Virus record (IMG/VR): IMGVR_UViG_3300032282_004026
Location: 1-63,608 of that record
Source: a virus
Length of the DNA: 63,608 nucleotides
Reading direction: 5' to 3' (one strand)
The translations under genes were made by a program, and so were the position numbers. Shown here one piece after another: positions 46,001 to 54,599 of this stretch. Numbering within the stretch: the stretch's first letter is position 1; every line of letters starts with the position of its first letter. A model generated the notes under the pieces. It was given only the letters and a program-made list of their open reading frames with translations, was not told the origin of the DNA and did not search any database.

Positions 46001-46821
46001 AATAGATCAATGAACCCGTCATCATTTGACGTATTAAAGTCTGAGAATGGACTTGCAGTAGTTCTTAAATCTATTTTACTAAGCACTAAATCCATATAAT
46101 AACGCGCTGCACCTGGAGCAGAATAATTAGGAGAACCTAACGCATTATCTAATAAATTTTCATTATCTTCTGGGTATATCACTTCTTCATTTAACTGCAA
46201 TCCAACTCTATAACTTGGAGTTGTAGTATACTTGTCAAGAATAATAGTTTGATCTGTTACTAAAACAAAATTCTTTTTGATATAATATACACCGCGTTGA
46301 ATCGTAGCAGAGCATCCCTTACCTGTTGGAAGACCAGTGTCAGCCACAGTAACGTCATAACCGGTACTTCCATCAACTGGTGTTAATACTTCATTAGGAG
46401 AAAATGTGGATACGTTAATACCAGTAATAGTTTGAACAGAATTTTGATACTTAACAAAAATAGTATCTAAGTCATCTCCCTCTTTCAAGGTATAAGTTAT
46501 AACCTTAGCAATTAATCCAGCAGAATTCTTAATTTCTTTACCAACGATTCCAGATAAAATATTTTCTGCTTTAACGCCTGCATTAAATCCAAGCTTTACA
46601 TAATTAAGATTTAAGTCATAGGAAATTTGACCAGGGATAACCATTGCACCTTCTTTAAAGATGTGATCACCGTGGCGACGAACTTGTTCTTGAATAATCG
46701 TCTGAAGTTGGGTTAACTCTCTTGCTTGAACCGCATAACCTGGTCTAAATAAAATACGATAAAACTTATCGTCTTCTGAATAATCATCAAAGAATGGTTC
46801 AATTGAAAAATCTAGTGCCAT
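40078..46821 (-). CDS. Giant structural protein with DUF4815-type N-terminus
   Basis: A 2247 aa protein, the largest in the window. The N-terminus has the pattern FFDDYSEDDKFYRILFRPGY, AVQARELTQLQTIIQEQVRR, and GDHIFKEGAMVIPGQISYDL, which starts DUF4815-type baseplate proteins of T4-like aquatic phages. The long body has many Ig- or jelly-roll-like segments, such as TGLTNNTSYTLLATMKRADA and a TSVEGLATAFTQQVEVGDIL module. The C-terminus ends KSINKSQVPRIKDFRVIACA. It lies where T4 has genes 9 and 10, between gp8 and the fibres, so a baseplate-peripheral or fibre-docking role is plausible. No catalytic motif is evident. Confidence 0.8.
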   Translation of the reverse strand: MALDFSIEPFFDDYSEDDKFYRILFRPGYAVQARELTQLQTIIQEQVRRHGDHIFKEGAMVIPGQISYDLNLNYVKLGFNAGVKAENILSGIVGKEIKNSAGLIAKVITYTLKEGDDLDTIFVKYQNSVQTITGINVSTFSPNEVLTPVDGSTGYDVTVADTGLPTGKGCSATIQRGVYYIKKNFVLVTDQTIILDKYTTTPSYRVGLQLNEEVIYPEDNENLLDNALGSPNYSAPGAARYYMDLVLSKIDLRTTASPFSDFNTSNDDGFIDLLALQKGKVLFKVDRTQYAELEKTLARRTYDESGDYSLSPFNMQIKELRNNLRGDWAPNEKFIQGDIIKVTDGSTGFWYFVAVTNGTSSNLSSKPAAFKSSKPTGFNLQTVDSITDNDIIWEYVLYPDFNQGVYTFTAGDILYSAFTLNDHIRLAGHSCIGVESGKAYVRGYEIEKLSTEFLPIQKSRNLPAGSSALATFFKTTSAPAITDSISPSITADIDLSSGSFVNVTGLDYFPDLANIPTVNLHSVTKGSIATGTVIGTARVRALENLDVSNASVGAWTYRLFLFDVKMNASKDFKSVLSISNNANSATAFKCNAILENGVAVMNNPTAAGDTLIYPIPKTYAVSNISEVTYSVVIPFTKTASSSKIEQDAPFGYTFESIYTSQNYLLMNNGTGVAVILIPGANLTATDNKITITGLTNNTSYTLLATMKRADATNAQVNFTVADASPIQLTAQAAATATNITLNHPYITRITSILMDARGFTTQTAANPIYSVNITSRYNFNSGQKTTHMGLASISLAPGATAPTGPIRIAYEYLNPASTDAGGFFGVDSYTYSDDSRMTYDQIYSVSNISLRDSIDFRPMASGAGFALKYFPKFGKSASFKYTHHYSRIDNVSLTSTGQFILNRGIPSDTPAEPNIPANSMKLARLSVEPYTFRGSRNRGILVDRVENKRYTMRDIGSLERRIQDLEYYTALTLTELETKNMRIVDADGNERYQNGFLVDSFDGQGIGNTGSEDWNASIDSKNKELRPFFSQKQVALLENVSAANRTYKVSGDLVTLPYTETELIAQRKASISEFLNPYALYSWKGIVDINPWSDTWFATQYRPDIILTDESKYIAVKTKAEKDGVLGTVWNAWQTVFSSTKTLAERKQNLGQWSVADNEILNSANNGGTFWRSRSTFTAEELDLIGNTNRDIWSAQASSVAGSRVVTIETQATETTQQRAGVRSFLVDKIDSKVLDDRVVDTQIVPYIRPRAVLFTGYGFKPSTRMYSYFDNTSVDDYITPAVRLTVNKVDGYEYKFDTVRNAGSAVSEATRTVYYSDGTSISGTITLTQNSTSVEGLATAFTQQVEVGDILNVGTPTRYKVESITDNDTLTISPAWTGATVADVSAKVIGPKHTTEEVEVAFNHGEVIKEYVGGTATGNTAIVVGQEVSGTNYYIHVLNIKGNGQFSTASNAYFEGEYTASNGLKPRVKFISGGRTDYTSLVSSLTGLITGIFRIPSSPLVKFRTGKRELRFSDSASTNPATRGDQESTSGGMFYEANGLVEIKQRTILSTRTASISSTQVSDQNTIVNTSDRLTRDTGWFDPLAQTFLVQQEGGAFITSVDLFFESKDEKIPMRIEIREVVNGYPGSAVIPFSRVEKKASQIVTSTDSLTPTTFTFSSPVFLQNGVEYALVALSDSNAYKIWISQTDTIDVATKVRISSQPYNGVLFKSQNASTWTADQTQDMKFVIRRAVFDTSASRSIELIPPKLSVKTLDFNPFNFITGSKKCRVNHRDHGMVDGEIVKFTSRQVIDSINGISAAEIFRDIGWTIQHVELDSYVVEFLTASTASGQVGGSYICATENYEFQTAMIEIAEIVPPGTSISYQAKVINHSDVPDLYDMVPKENVSFPETKVYPSSMNYTNAQFPSGLSVIATLKPSASLNSVSPVIDLGRLAMTLVSNKVDSPTLDVNDSELDYFRISGGNGIAATSIISGVTYTVATIGTNFTSVGGPNATTDSTKVGTTFIASAAGTSLTGTGTVNSWSAEIGSGKTFGLIDIDGDGIKDTLTVNNISQTALYNHCTNNLQPGQVLRFVYSGGTNATRDMVIKSMSYDPTTLYITLVGFKDGVTIQDTANAIGAQIFWLSHFKSDYAPSGGSTHSKYVTKKINFSRPSEMLKIMFAAIIPPDANVEVYYKTGLSVDANFSEASFSKAEPKSGYTKSLVDFTDITCDVEGLEAFDSVIVKLVMKSINKSQVPRIKDFRVIACAA
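40131..40138 (-). promoter_or_regulatory. Weak candidate late promoter CATAAATA inside the giant gene
   Basis: CATAAATA on the minus strand, 41 bases upstream of the 79 aa gene start at 40090 but within coding sequence. Given the AT-rich genome, chance occurrence is quite possible. Confidence 0.25.
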
Positions 46822-46834
46822 ATTTTTTTCTCTG

Positions 46835-49249
46835 TTAGAATGAAATTAGAGTAGATACCGCAACGGTTTGATCTTCTGAAGATACAAACTTAACTCTATT
46901 GTCTATGTATAATAACTCTCCGGAATACTTATTAAAATCTGGGACTTCAACCGATATCACACTTATGCTAGCAGTTGAATTACCTACAATTTTATAAAGA
47001 GTAGAGCCTTGAGATGGAAGCTGTTTAAAGTTATTATTAATTTGTGCAACTAGATAATATTTATTACCTATTTGCGTCTTCTCAATCAATGTGAATGTTT
47101 TAGCTGAATCACTACTTAAATATAACACATCATCTTTCGTTAATAAAGAATATGTAGCAGTGTTAGTAGCAGTAACTTCACACGTAAATACTAGACATGA
47201 AGAACCTACTGCTTTTCTAAAGAATGAATCAGAAGAATATTCTTTAAGATTTTTAATAATAGCAATTTGTCTAAAATCGTTAGTGATTGGGATGCCTTTG
47301 TTTTCTTCTTTTACTAGACGTGTTTGAAGCATAATCGTCTTAGCATAAAGTTCTCCAATCGCATCTTTACCGTGGCCACCCTTTGGAGAAATGATTGCTC
47401 TTAATCGAGCTTGCGATAAACCAGATTGATCAGGTCCATCACCAATATTAACTACAACAGTAGCATTAGTATAATTTTGTCCAGGATTAGTTACTATAAC
47501 TTTAGTAATTTTACCTGATACAATCACTGGTTCAGCTGCGCATCCAGAACCATCACCAATGATAGTTAATCGAGTACCAGTATAAGTTACGTTACCATTT
47601 GAATCAATTACTTTGTTAAATGCTGGATAACCATTACCACCAAAATCAACTTTAATAACTGGAATAGATCCATTAACTGCTAATAATTCAACGTTAGATT
47701 GTTTAGTTTCAATATCACCAATACCAAAATTTAATAATATGCTAGCATCTAAAAATCCAGTAAGACCTATATCCGGATCACTTGCATTAGTAGGAGTCAC
47801 AGTTATAAGAGGACTTGCTAAATTTCCAGGCACAAGTCTTTTCTTACATACAACTTTTACTGAAGCATATGTATAACCTATTCCAGGAGAAGCAATTGTG
47901 AGAGATTCAATCTCTCCGCTCGAATTAATTCCAGGAAGAATCTCTGCTTCATTTTTCTGTGAAGCTTCGTCAAAATTGCAAGTAAAACCGCCAGTCGATA
48001 ATACAGTTGATATTACGTTAGCAGTACCAACGGTAGATCCAGAGAATAGTAATTTTTCAGTATATCCATAGCCGCCATCGACTACAGTTACTGTATCTAC
48101 TTCATACTTAGAAGCATTTGGAGCAGCTTTATTTCTAAACGTAACTGTAATGGTTGGTCTACGACCATATGACTTTGCTGGAGGTGGGAAAATGAATAAA
48201 TCGCCACTAGGCTGAGTATCAAATGTTCCTCTATTAACAATATTGATTTTCTTTAATGAATAAGGATTTAATTCATTATATCCATCGCCAGTTACTTGAA
48301 TTTCAGTATAACCGTTTGTAGTATCTCTTTCATACTCAATGATGTAGTCAAATCCTCTTGCAGTAGCTAATGGGCTACTTATAGTAAATGTAGGTTGAGT
48401 AGTGTACCCAGAACCCTGATTAGTAATACTAATTGCAGCAATACCACCGTTAGAATCATAACTCGTAATAGTAGCAGTAGCACGTACTCCATTAGAAGAT
48501 GCTGCATCAAACGTAACAAACGTAATAGTAGAACCGGTGTAATTAATACCTCCGCTAAGAACAGTAACTCTTTTTACTTTCCATAGCGCTTTAATGTACT
48601 TTGAACCTCTATTCTCAATAGCAAATCCAGTAATAGATCCATTAGAATAGAATTGATTAGTTAATGCCGTTAAGACCGGCATATAATTTGTTGTTAAGAA
48701 TTTATTACGAAGATATAATGGAACAGTATACATGAATTTCCAAATATATCCATCATCCATTAGAACAGCTTCTGTACTAGAACTCACTGGCTTACTAGTA
48801 GAAGCAGAATTATTATTATTGAACAGACACTTATAAACGTTATATTCATCGGTAATAACGTAAAACAACGCAGTGTCAGTAGAAGTAGCACCAGTATATG
48901 ATGGAGAATCAGACGTATAATCATCATACATATCATACACTGTGCCCGGTTGCCAATTAACTCTATTAACGACCACAGCAACGTCGTTAGAGTCAATATA
49001 TTTAGAATAAATCATGTTTCTACGAGTTTCTAATTCATAAGGATATGAATCAGACACTGCTGGTGGATCTTCTTCACTAGAAACTGTATAAACTTGATTT
49101 TGATTATCTATTGCTGTGACTGTAGGCCACGCAGAACTTCTCCCAAAGGTGTAATAATATCTTGACACCTTTGAGATAATTTCAAAGAAAATCGACTTAA
49201 CAATATTCGTCTTTAGCGAATATTTAAGTAAGGTCGTTCCATTTGCCAT
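46835..49249 (-). CDS. gp8: Baseplate wedge protein gp8 (expanded)
   Basis: An 804 aa protein, against 334 aa in T4. Both ends match gp8: YYTFGRSSAWP and DGYIWKFMYTVPLYLR near the start, and FRQIAIIKNL plus YSGELLYIDNRVKFVSSEDQ and TVAVSTLISF at the end. Between them is a 450-residue insertion of beta repeats with motifs GSGYTTQPTFTI, GGYGYTEKLLF, PGIGYTYASVKV and PGQNYTNATVVV. In T4, gp8 is part of the wedge that holds gp6 and gp10. The insertion probably projects from the baseplate. The ATG at 49249 follows a GGGG site; the next gene is 13 bases away. Confidence 0.9.
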   Translation of the reverse strand: MANGTTLLKYSLKTNIVKSIFFEIISKVSRYYYTFGRSSAWPTVTAIDNQNQVYTVSSEEDPPAVSDSYPYELETRRNMIYSKYIDSNDVAVVVNRVNWQPGTVYDMYDDYTSDSPSYTGATSTDTALFYVITDEYNVYKCLFNNNNSASTSKPVSSSTEAVLMDDGYIWKFMYTVPLYLRNKFLTTNYMPVLTALTNQFYSNGSITGFAIENRGSKYIKALWKVKRVTVLSGGINYTGSTITFVTFDAASSNGVRATATITSYDSNGGIAAISITNQGSGYTTQPTFTISSPLATARGFDYIIEYERDTTNGYTEIQVTGDGYNELNPYSLKKINIVNRGTFDTQPSGDLFIFPPPAKSYGRRPTITVTFRNKAAPNASKYEVDTVTVVDGGYGYTEKLLFSGSTVGTANVISTVLSTGGFTCNFDEASQKNEAEILPGINSSGEIESLTIASPGIGYTYASVKVVCKKRLVPGNLASPLITVTPTNASDPDIGLTGFLDASILLNFGIGDIETKQSNVELLAVNGSIPVIKVDFGGNGYPAFNKVIDSNGNVTYTGTRLTIIGDGSGCAAEPVIVSGKITKVIVTNPGQNYTNATVVVNIGDGPDQSGLSQARLRAIISPKGGHGKDAIGELYAKTIMLQTRLVKEENKGIPITNDFRQIAIIKNLKEYSSDSFFRKAVGSSCLVFTCEVTATNTATYSLLTKDDVLYLSSDSAKTFTLIEKTQIGNKYYLVAQINNNFKQLPSQGSTLYKIVGNSTASISVISVEVPDFNKYSGELLYIDNRVKFVSSEDQTVAVSTLISF

Positions 49250-49273
49250 TGTAGCCCCGTAAAATTAAACTGA

Positions 49274-49795
49274 TTAGCTAATTGTGATTGTCCAAGTAAC
49301 TGTTAATGCGTCAGCTGGAAGCTTAGTAACAGTTGGGAAAGTAGTACGGCAAAGCATTGTACCTGCTGTTGCAGCATTAAAAATAGCAGCTTCACGTAGA
49401 ATAGCACCACCAGCAGGAGCAGATGGATTGTTTGCTGGGAAGTTAGCAGAATAAGTCACAGTGTTGTTTGTAGCACTAGCAACAGTTAAAGCTGCTCTTG
49501 AATAAGCAGTATAACCACCACCAACTGTCAATTCAGCACCAAGCGCTGTATCACCTGCACCGACACCAGGACCACCAGCAACTTCAGCAGTTGCGCTGGT
49601 ACCAATACCAATGTGAGACATAACCGCAAATGTAGTACCTAACATACGAGAAGCGATAAACTTCTTGCCGTCATAAACTACAATGTTTGGAACATACACT
49701 TCTTGCTTGACAATGTCTGTCTCTGTATCTGTAAGGATAAGAGATAGAGCACCTTCAATTTCGATAGTGTTCTTATATTTTGGAATTAAAATCAT
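49274..49795 (-). CDS. Small tail/baseplate protein
   Basis: A 173 aa protein. It begins MILIPKYKNTIEIEGALSLI and has the elements SHIGIGTSATAEVAGG, GAGDTALGAELTVGGG and a closing ILREAAIFNAATAGTMLCRT followed by KLPADALTVTWTITIS. This D-T-x-L-G ... E-A-(A/G)-I-F-N plan occurs in many small phage tail proteins. Lying between the gp8 and gp7-like genes, it is most likely a wedge or peripheral baseplate component. ATG at 49795 follows an AGGAG site. I cannot give a T4 counterpart. Confidence 0.7.
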   Translation of the reverse strand: MILIPKYKNTIEIEGALSLILTDTETDIVKQEVYVPNIVVYDGKKFIASRMLGTTFAVMSHIGIGTSATAEVAGGPGVGAGDTALGAELTVGGGYTAYSRAALTVASATNNTVTYSANFPANNPSAPAGGAILREAAIFNAATAGTMLCRTTFPTVTKLPADALTVTWTITIS

Positions 49796-49815
49796 TTGTT
49801 TCTCCTAATAGGATT

Positions 49816-52758
49816 TTAAGTTATTGCCGTAGAGGCATTGTAATCCGACAATGGAACGAAATATCCAGAAGATGGATCGTCATCGCCGTATGAATTTAGT
49901 CTAATTAAACCAGGACTCAATATATTTATTGAATCGCTAGAACCCTTTGTGTATTCTTTAACATATACTTCTGGTGCTGCAACGCTATCAGATAAGTTTT
50001 TAGTGAATTCGCCTACACTATAAGCATCAATTAAACTTAGTAATTCTGCTGGAAGATCTTTAGTTAATTGAGGAGAATACGCATCAGTTGAAATCAGCGA
50101 TTCAGTATGATTCTTAGTGATATCATGACCAAGTAAAATATTACTTAACGTTAAAGTTTCAACGTGATATTTGTCATATAGATTCTGATATGCATCAGTT
50201 GCAAATAACTCAACGATATCAAGTTTAGTGAGAACGGCTTTACCGTCTTCTATTAAAGTTATAATCTCCGACTTAATAAGTTCTGGAGTGTTGAAATACT
50301 TATCTCCTGATGTACTTACTGTATCTTCTGGAAGATTCTTAGTTGGCAAATTAGACAATGGATCTGTTACGACCAATGTCTCTAAAGGCATATCTTTAAA
50401 ATAATCTTTATTGATTATTTCACCAGTAATGCTCAGTATTTCCTCTGGCATATTCTTTACTGGCCACTTAGCTACTGAATCTGGTGATGTTACAGTATCT
50501 TCTGGCATATTCTTAGTGAATGCTTTAGGAATTAATAGTCCAGTTGAAGCATCCAATTCAGTCAATGATACAGAATCAATATGAAGTTTAGAGCTAATGA
50601 AAGCTGGTCTTCCAGAATTAGAAATAACTGGATTACCACTTGGCGTATGAGTAACTACTGTTCCAGTTAAGCTAATAGTATATGCGTCATAATTAACACC
50701 AGCATCTTGTGTAATAGCTAAATCGCCGATTCTCTGCCCATCAGCATCAAGACTAATGCTACCAGAAGCATTAACTGGAACTACTTTACTTACAAATTTT
50801 GGTGGTGTAACGTTACCGGTACTTGGTAATAGTGAACCAGCATTAGAACCATCTTGATAAATGTATGGAGTAGTAACCGAGTCAACTAATAAGTTCTTAG
50901 TAAAAGCTTTTGGAGGTGTAATATTGCCTGTATCTGGATTTTTAGAACCTGCATTAGAACCATCTGAATATTTGTAAGGCTGAGTGACAGTTTCAAAAAG
51001 ATTCTTTGTAGCATAATATGCTAACTTGCCTTGACTTGAGAATACTTGGTTTGCACCTTCAACTAAAGAAATACTTACATCAGAAAATAATTTATCAGAG
51101 CCATCGATTGAATATAAACCATTAAATGTTACACCATAATTATCATATCCATAACCGCCATCATATACAGCTTCAGTATCAGAAAATTGTAGAAGTCGTA
51201 GTGGATTGCTTTGAACAAGAGATAGTTGTAAATTATTAAAGATACTATATTCCGAATATCCTCGCATACCTGCAGGATGCAACAGTGATTTTACAACCTC
51301 TGCATATTTGCGAAGCTCTTCTTCAACCTGAATAACATATGAAAAAGCTTGATAGTACTTACCATCATGAATGTACATTTCGTCAGAAATGAATCCATCA
51401 GCTTTTAAATAATATCCTGGATACTTAGCAACAGCGCCAAGATTAATCTCAATAATTGCTAGATCTTCATCAATTACTTTTTGTGTAGTATCAGCATAGA
51501 ATTGTTGGACAATTTCACCAACATAAGATGGATCGGCGAAGAAACGATCAGCTCTATTTTCAGGAGCACCGACTGGAATACTTTCGTCATAATAGAAATA
51601 CGTTTGCTTACTTGCAAAACCATAATCAACGAAACCACCAGAATTTTCTATGTATGATGGATTAGATAGTCCACGAAGAGTAACGGTGTCTCCATTCTGT
51701 AAATCATAAATGTTAACATTAAATCCAGTAGTTGCCTGATATCTCTTTGGAACAAATGTTTTTCCAGAACGCGTTACTTTAACATCAAGAGATGGAACAT
51801 CTTGATTAATAGCATAATTTACAGCAAATGTTTGATATACTGTAGTATTAGTAATTCCACTAACTGTGTATGTTTTATTATCAGTTGTTCCAGTAACTTG
51901 CAATGGGTGAATATATTCCCAAGCTAAGACATCTTTGCTTGAAAGATATGAATAGAATGTAGTCTTATAATCTAAGCCGAATCTAATAATTTGAAAAGCT
52001 TTAAGACCACCGTCGCCATTAATCTTTGTTATTTTAATAACGCATCCACGTCCTAAACTTGTCTTTAACGCGTATAGATCACCAACTTTAAATCCCTTTC
52101 CGGCTTTAAAGATTTTAATCTTAGAAGGACATGGAAGAATCTTACCAGTGTATGTTACACCATCAATAGTAGCTGTAACAGTCGATCCTATTTCAATTTC
52201 ATTTAAATAATCACGCTGAATGAAAATTTCAAATACACTTAAAGAATATTCTAATACGTTTTCTACGTAAGTTTGAATCTTCTTTTTTGGAGTTTGTATC
52301 GTTATGAATGTACCATTAACTGGTGTCAATGTAGTTGTAGCACCAGTCATCTCAACGAAAATAGATACGTCTTGTTTCCACTTACCATCGGAAACACGAA
52401 GAACTTGAGTTGAAGGATAAAATAAAGATGCTTCTTTATTAAATAGTGTTCTAAATAAAAACTTAAAAGAATCTTCACTGCCACGTGAAAGATAAAATTC
52501 TCTTAAGTGTTTTAATAACTTACGCGGATCTTCTGCAAATTCAATTGGTAGGTTTTTAGCTAATTCACTCTTAAAATTAACAATGAATTCGTCAAGAGTA
52601 GTATCAACATCTCGAATACCTTCAAGATTTTGTGACTGCGTATCCTGTAGCCATCCGTAATAAACTTTTACGAATTCTACAAAAGCTGGATATGTTTCTC
52701 TAACATGTTCAGGTATTTGTCTCTGAACTGCTATCGATTGACTTAATTTGCTACTCAT
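49816..52758 (-). CDS. Baseplate wedge protein, gp7-like by position
   Basis: A 980 aa protein (T4 gp7: 1032 aa). The N-terminal 100 residues are IPEHVRETYPAFVEFVKVYY, then HLREFYLSRGSEDSFKFLFR and NKEASLFYPSTQVLRVSDGK, the usual start of this large wedge protein in aquatic T4-like phages. Residues about 580-930 are a chain of short repeats with K-N-(L/M)-P-(E)-x-x and T-x-D-x-Y (KNMPEEILSITGE, TKDLPAELLSLIDAYS, TKNLSDSVAAPE). Similarity to T4 gp7 is not clear by eye, so the call rests on position between gp6 and gp8, and on size. TAATG overlap with gp6 indicates coupling. Confidence 0.72.
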   Translation of the reverse strand: MSSKLSQSIAVQRQIPEHVRETYPAFVEFVKVYYGWLQDTQSQNLEGIRDVDTTLDEFIVNFKSELAKNLPIEFAEDPRKLLKHLREFYLSRGSEDSFKFLFRTLFNKEASLFYPSTQVLRVSDGKWKQDVSIFVEMTGATTTLTPVNGTFITIQTPKKKIQTYVENVLEYSLSVFEIFIQRDYLNEIEIGSTVTATIDGVTYTGKILPCPSKIKIFKAGKGFKVGDLYALKTSLGRGCVIKITKINGDGGLKAFQIIRFGLDYKTTFYSYLSSKDVLAWEYIHPLQVTGTTDNKTYTVSGITNTTVYQTFAVNYAINQDVPSLDVKVTRSGKTFVPKRYQATTGFNVNIYDLQNGDTVTLRGLSNPSYIENSGGFVDYGFASKQTYFYYDESIPVGAPENRADRFFADPSYVGEIVQQFYADTTQKVIDEDLAIIEINLGAVAKYPGYYLKADGFISDEMYIHDGKYYQAFSYVIQVEEELRKYAEVVKSLLHPAGMRGYSEYSIFNNLQLSLVQSNPLRLLQFSDTEAVYDGGYGYDNYGVTFNGLYSIDGSDKLFSDVSISLVEGANQVFSSQGKLAYYATKNLFETVTQPYKYSDGSNAGSKNPDTGNITPPKAFTKNLLVDSVTTPYIYQDGSNAGSLLPSTGNVTPPKFVSKVVPVNASGSISLDADGQRIGDLAITQDAGVNYDAYTISLTGTVVTHTPSGNPVISNSGRPAFISSKLHIDSVSLTELDASTGLLIPKAFTKNMPEDTVTSPDSVAKWPVKNMPEEILSITGEIINKDYFKDMPLETLVVTDPLSNLPTKNLPEDTVSTSGDKYFNTPELIKSEIITLIEDGKAVLTKLDIVELFATDAYQNLYDKYHVETLTLSNILLGHDITKNHTESLISTDAYSPQLTKDLPAELLSLIDAYSVGEFTKNLSDSVAAPEVYVKEYTKGSSDSINILSPGLIRLNSYGDDDPSSGYFVPLSDYNASTAIT

Positions 52759-54599
52759 TAATTTCTACTTGACGTAAATGTATAATTGTTTGCTGTTGTT
52801 GCAACACCGCTTTGCGTAGTATCTGGCATCACAGTGATATTAATTCTAGAATCTGGTATATTTACAATGTAATTACGCAGTGAAACTACATCAAAACTTT
52901 GTGTTTTAATAATGAAATAAAAATTGGCATCAACTAAATTAACAATCTTTAATCCTGAGATTTTGATAACACCGTTTGCATAATCTACTGTGCCAATCTT
53001 AGGATTGTTAATAATTTTAGCACCAGTACCTTCAACAACACTATATGTACGCACATTACCATACCCATCATCATCCATATAATATATAGTATCGCTATTG
53101 TCTAAATAAAACCCAGTAGACTTAAATGCTTCTTCTGGCACATTTTCAGTATAAATTGGGTTAACAATATTTAGTCTATACTCTGCTGCAATATTATATT
53201 TTGGAGTAACTTCACAATAAACTTTAAATGTAGTTATGTTACTTAAAATTGATTGATCTGCTGCATCTATAGATGCAGAGAATTTTGACATTCTAAAAAT
53301 ACCATCAAATTTTCTAAGATTATTATTTCTATAATTCTGAATATTGACTAATACAGCATTTTTTATCTCGTCCATAGAACGAGTCGTCTTATTCTTATTA
53401 TAATAAATCGAAGTTGTAATCTCTAAATCTAAATAAGAAGGATCTACAATTTCAGGCGTAATCGAAACTATGTTACGTGTTTTTAGTAATGATTCGGTGA
53501 TATAACTCTTTTCGGGAGGAGTTAAATAAGGACCATTAGTAGGTTTAAGTGAAAGGAATACCTTTCCATACTGAGGTGGATCATTGTCCTCACCGCCCCA
53601 AACACTTATAGAATCTAAGTTTGGATAAAGTTTCTTTAAGAGCGCAGTGTAATCACCTGTAGTAACTGCTCTATTTTGATTAAAGAATGAATGAGAAACA
53701 TTAGAGCGAATTTGATCAACTGTTTCGGCTTCTCTTCCACCATAAGATGTAGATATTAATTCAATACCAACACTACCACCAAGTCCAGTTCCAGTGTAAG
53801 TAAATATTTTTGCACCATTACCAGCAGCTTTATTTGTAATCATAAACTGAGCAGTAATTACATTACCAGTTTGAATAGGCATTCCTAAATCATTCGAACC
53901 AAATGATATTTGATATGTTCCATCATCTAATTCTTTAACATAGTAAACTTTACTAGTTGGACTTAATTGTAGAACATCCATTGCTCTTTCATATCTCTCA
54001 TAATCTGGTTGTTCGCCAGTAGGCTGAACTGTAATTGTGAGAGTAGAAATATCAATATTAGGATTATTAAGAATAAACTTTTGATATGGCTCTGTGCAAA
54101 CAAATAATAAAGTTTGAGGAGTACCTTCGTAAATTTCTATTCCAGTGAAAGAATATGCTAAACCATTTCTTTCAGCCGCATAATCCTGTAACGTATAAAA
54201 TGTATAAGGAATCGTATCAATAGTAGTAGTAAAACTACTTAGTTTTGGAATGTATTTAATCTGAGGAGGATTAACCGCACTAACTGGAATTGTCACAGTT
54301 AAATTAACCTTTGCTCTTGAAGCGAGACATGATTCTGGAGTGTAACCAAAATTATTAGCAATAGAAACAACACTGCTTCTCTTACTTGCAGAATCTAAAA
54401 ACATTTCATTAATAGCTAAGTTTGTATACAAAGCATTATAATGCGTGTTATAAGCAAGTAAATCTATTAATGTAGAAAGAGCAGATCCTTCAAAGTCATA
54501 GTCACTAAACTGACTCTGACCTCTCATGAAGGTCTTTAAATTTTCTCTAATCTGATTATAGTCTAAATCAGATACTTTAATTCTATTATTCGTAGTCAT
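52758..54599 (-). CDS. gp6: Baseplate wedge protein gp6
   Basis: A 613 aa baseplate protein (T4: 660 aa) of the Baseplate_J family. Diagnostic parts are YNQIRENLKTFMRGQSQFSD, FEGSALSTLIDLLAYNTHYN, and NLAINEMFLDSASKRSSVVS followed by NNFGYTPESCLASRAKVNLT. The central block YGGREAETVDQIRSNVSHSF and SISVWGGEDNDPPQYGKVFL is also family-typical. gp6 dimers link neighbouring wedges into a ring around the hub and hold the iris that opens at contraction. The start ATG at 54599 overlaps the stop of gp25 (ATGA), and the stop overlaps the gp7-like ATG. Confidence 0.97.
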   Translation of the reverse strand: MTTNNRIKVSDLDYNQIRENLKTFMRGQSQFSDYDFEGSALSTLIDLLAYNTHYNALYTNLAINEMFLDSASKRSSVVSIANNFGYTPESCLASRAKVNLTVTIPVSAVNPPQIKYIPKLSSFTTTIDTIPYTFYTLQDYAAERNGLAYSFTGIEIYEGTPQTLLFVCTEPYQKFILNNPNIDISTLTITVQPTGEQPDYERYERAMDVLQLSPTSKVYYVKELDDGTYQISFGSNDLGMPIQTGNVITAQFMITNKAAGNGAKIFTYTGTGLGGSVGIELISTSYGGREAETVDQIRSNVSHSFFNQNRAVTTGDYTALLKKLYPNLDSISVWGGEDNDPPQYGKVFLSLKPTNGPYLTPPEKSYITESLLKTRNIVSITPEIVDPSYLDLEITTSIYYNKNKTTRSMDEIKNAVLVNIQNYRNNNLRKFDGIFRMSKFSASIDAADQSILSNITTFKVYCEVTPKYNIAAEYRLNIVNPIYTENVPEEAFKSTGFYLDNSDTIYYMDDDGYGNVRTYSVVEGTGAKIINNPKIGTVDYANGVIKISGLKIVNLVDANFYFIIKTQSFDVVSLRNYIVNIPDSRINITVMPDTTQSGVATTANNYTFTSSRN

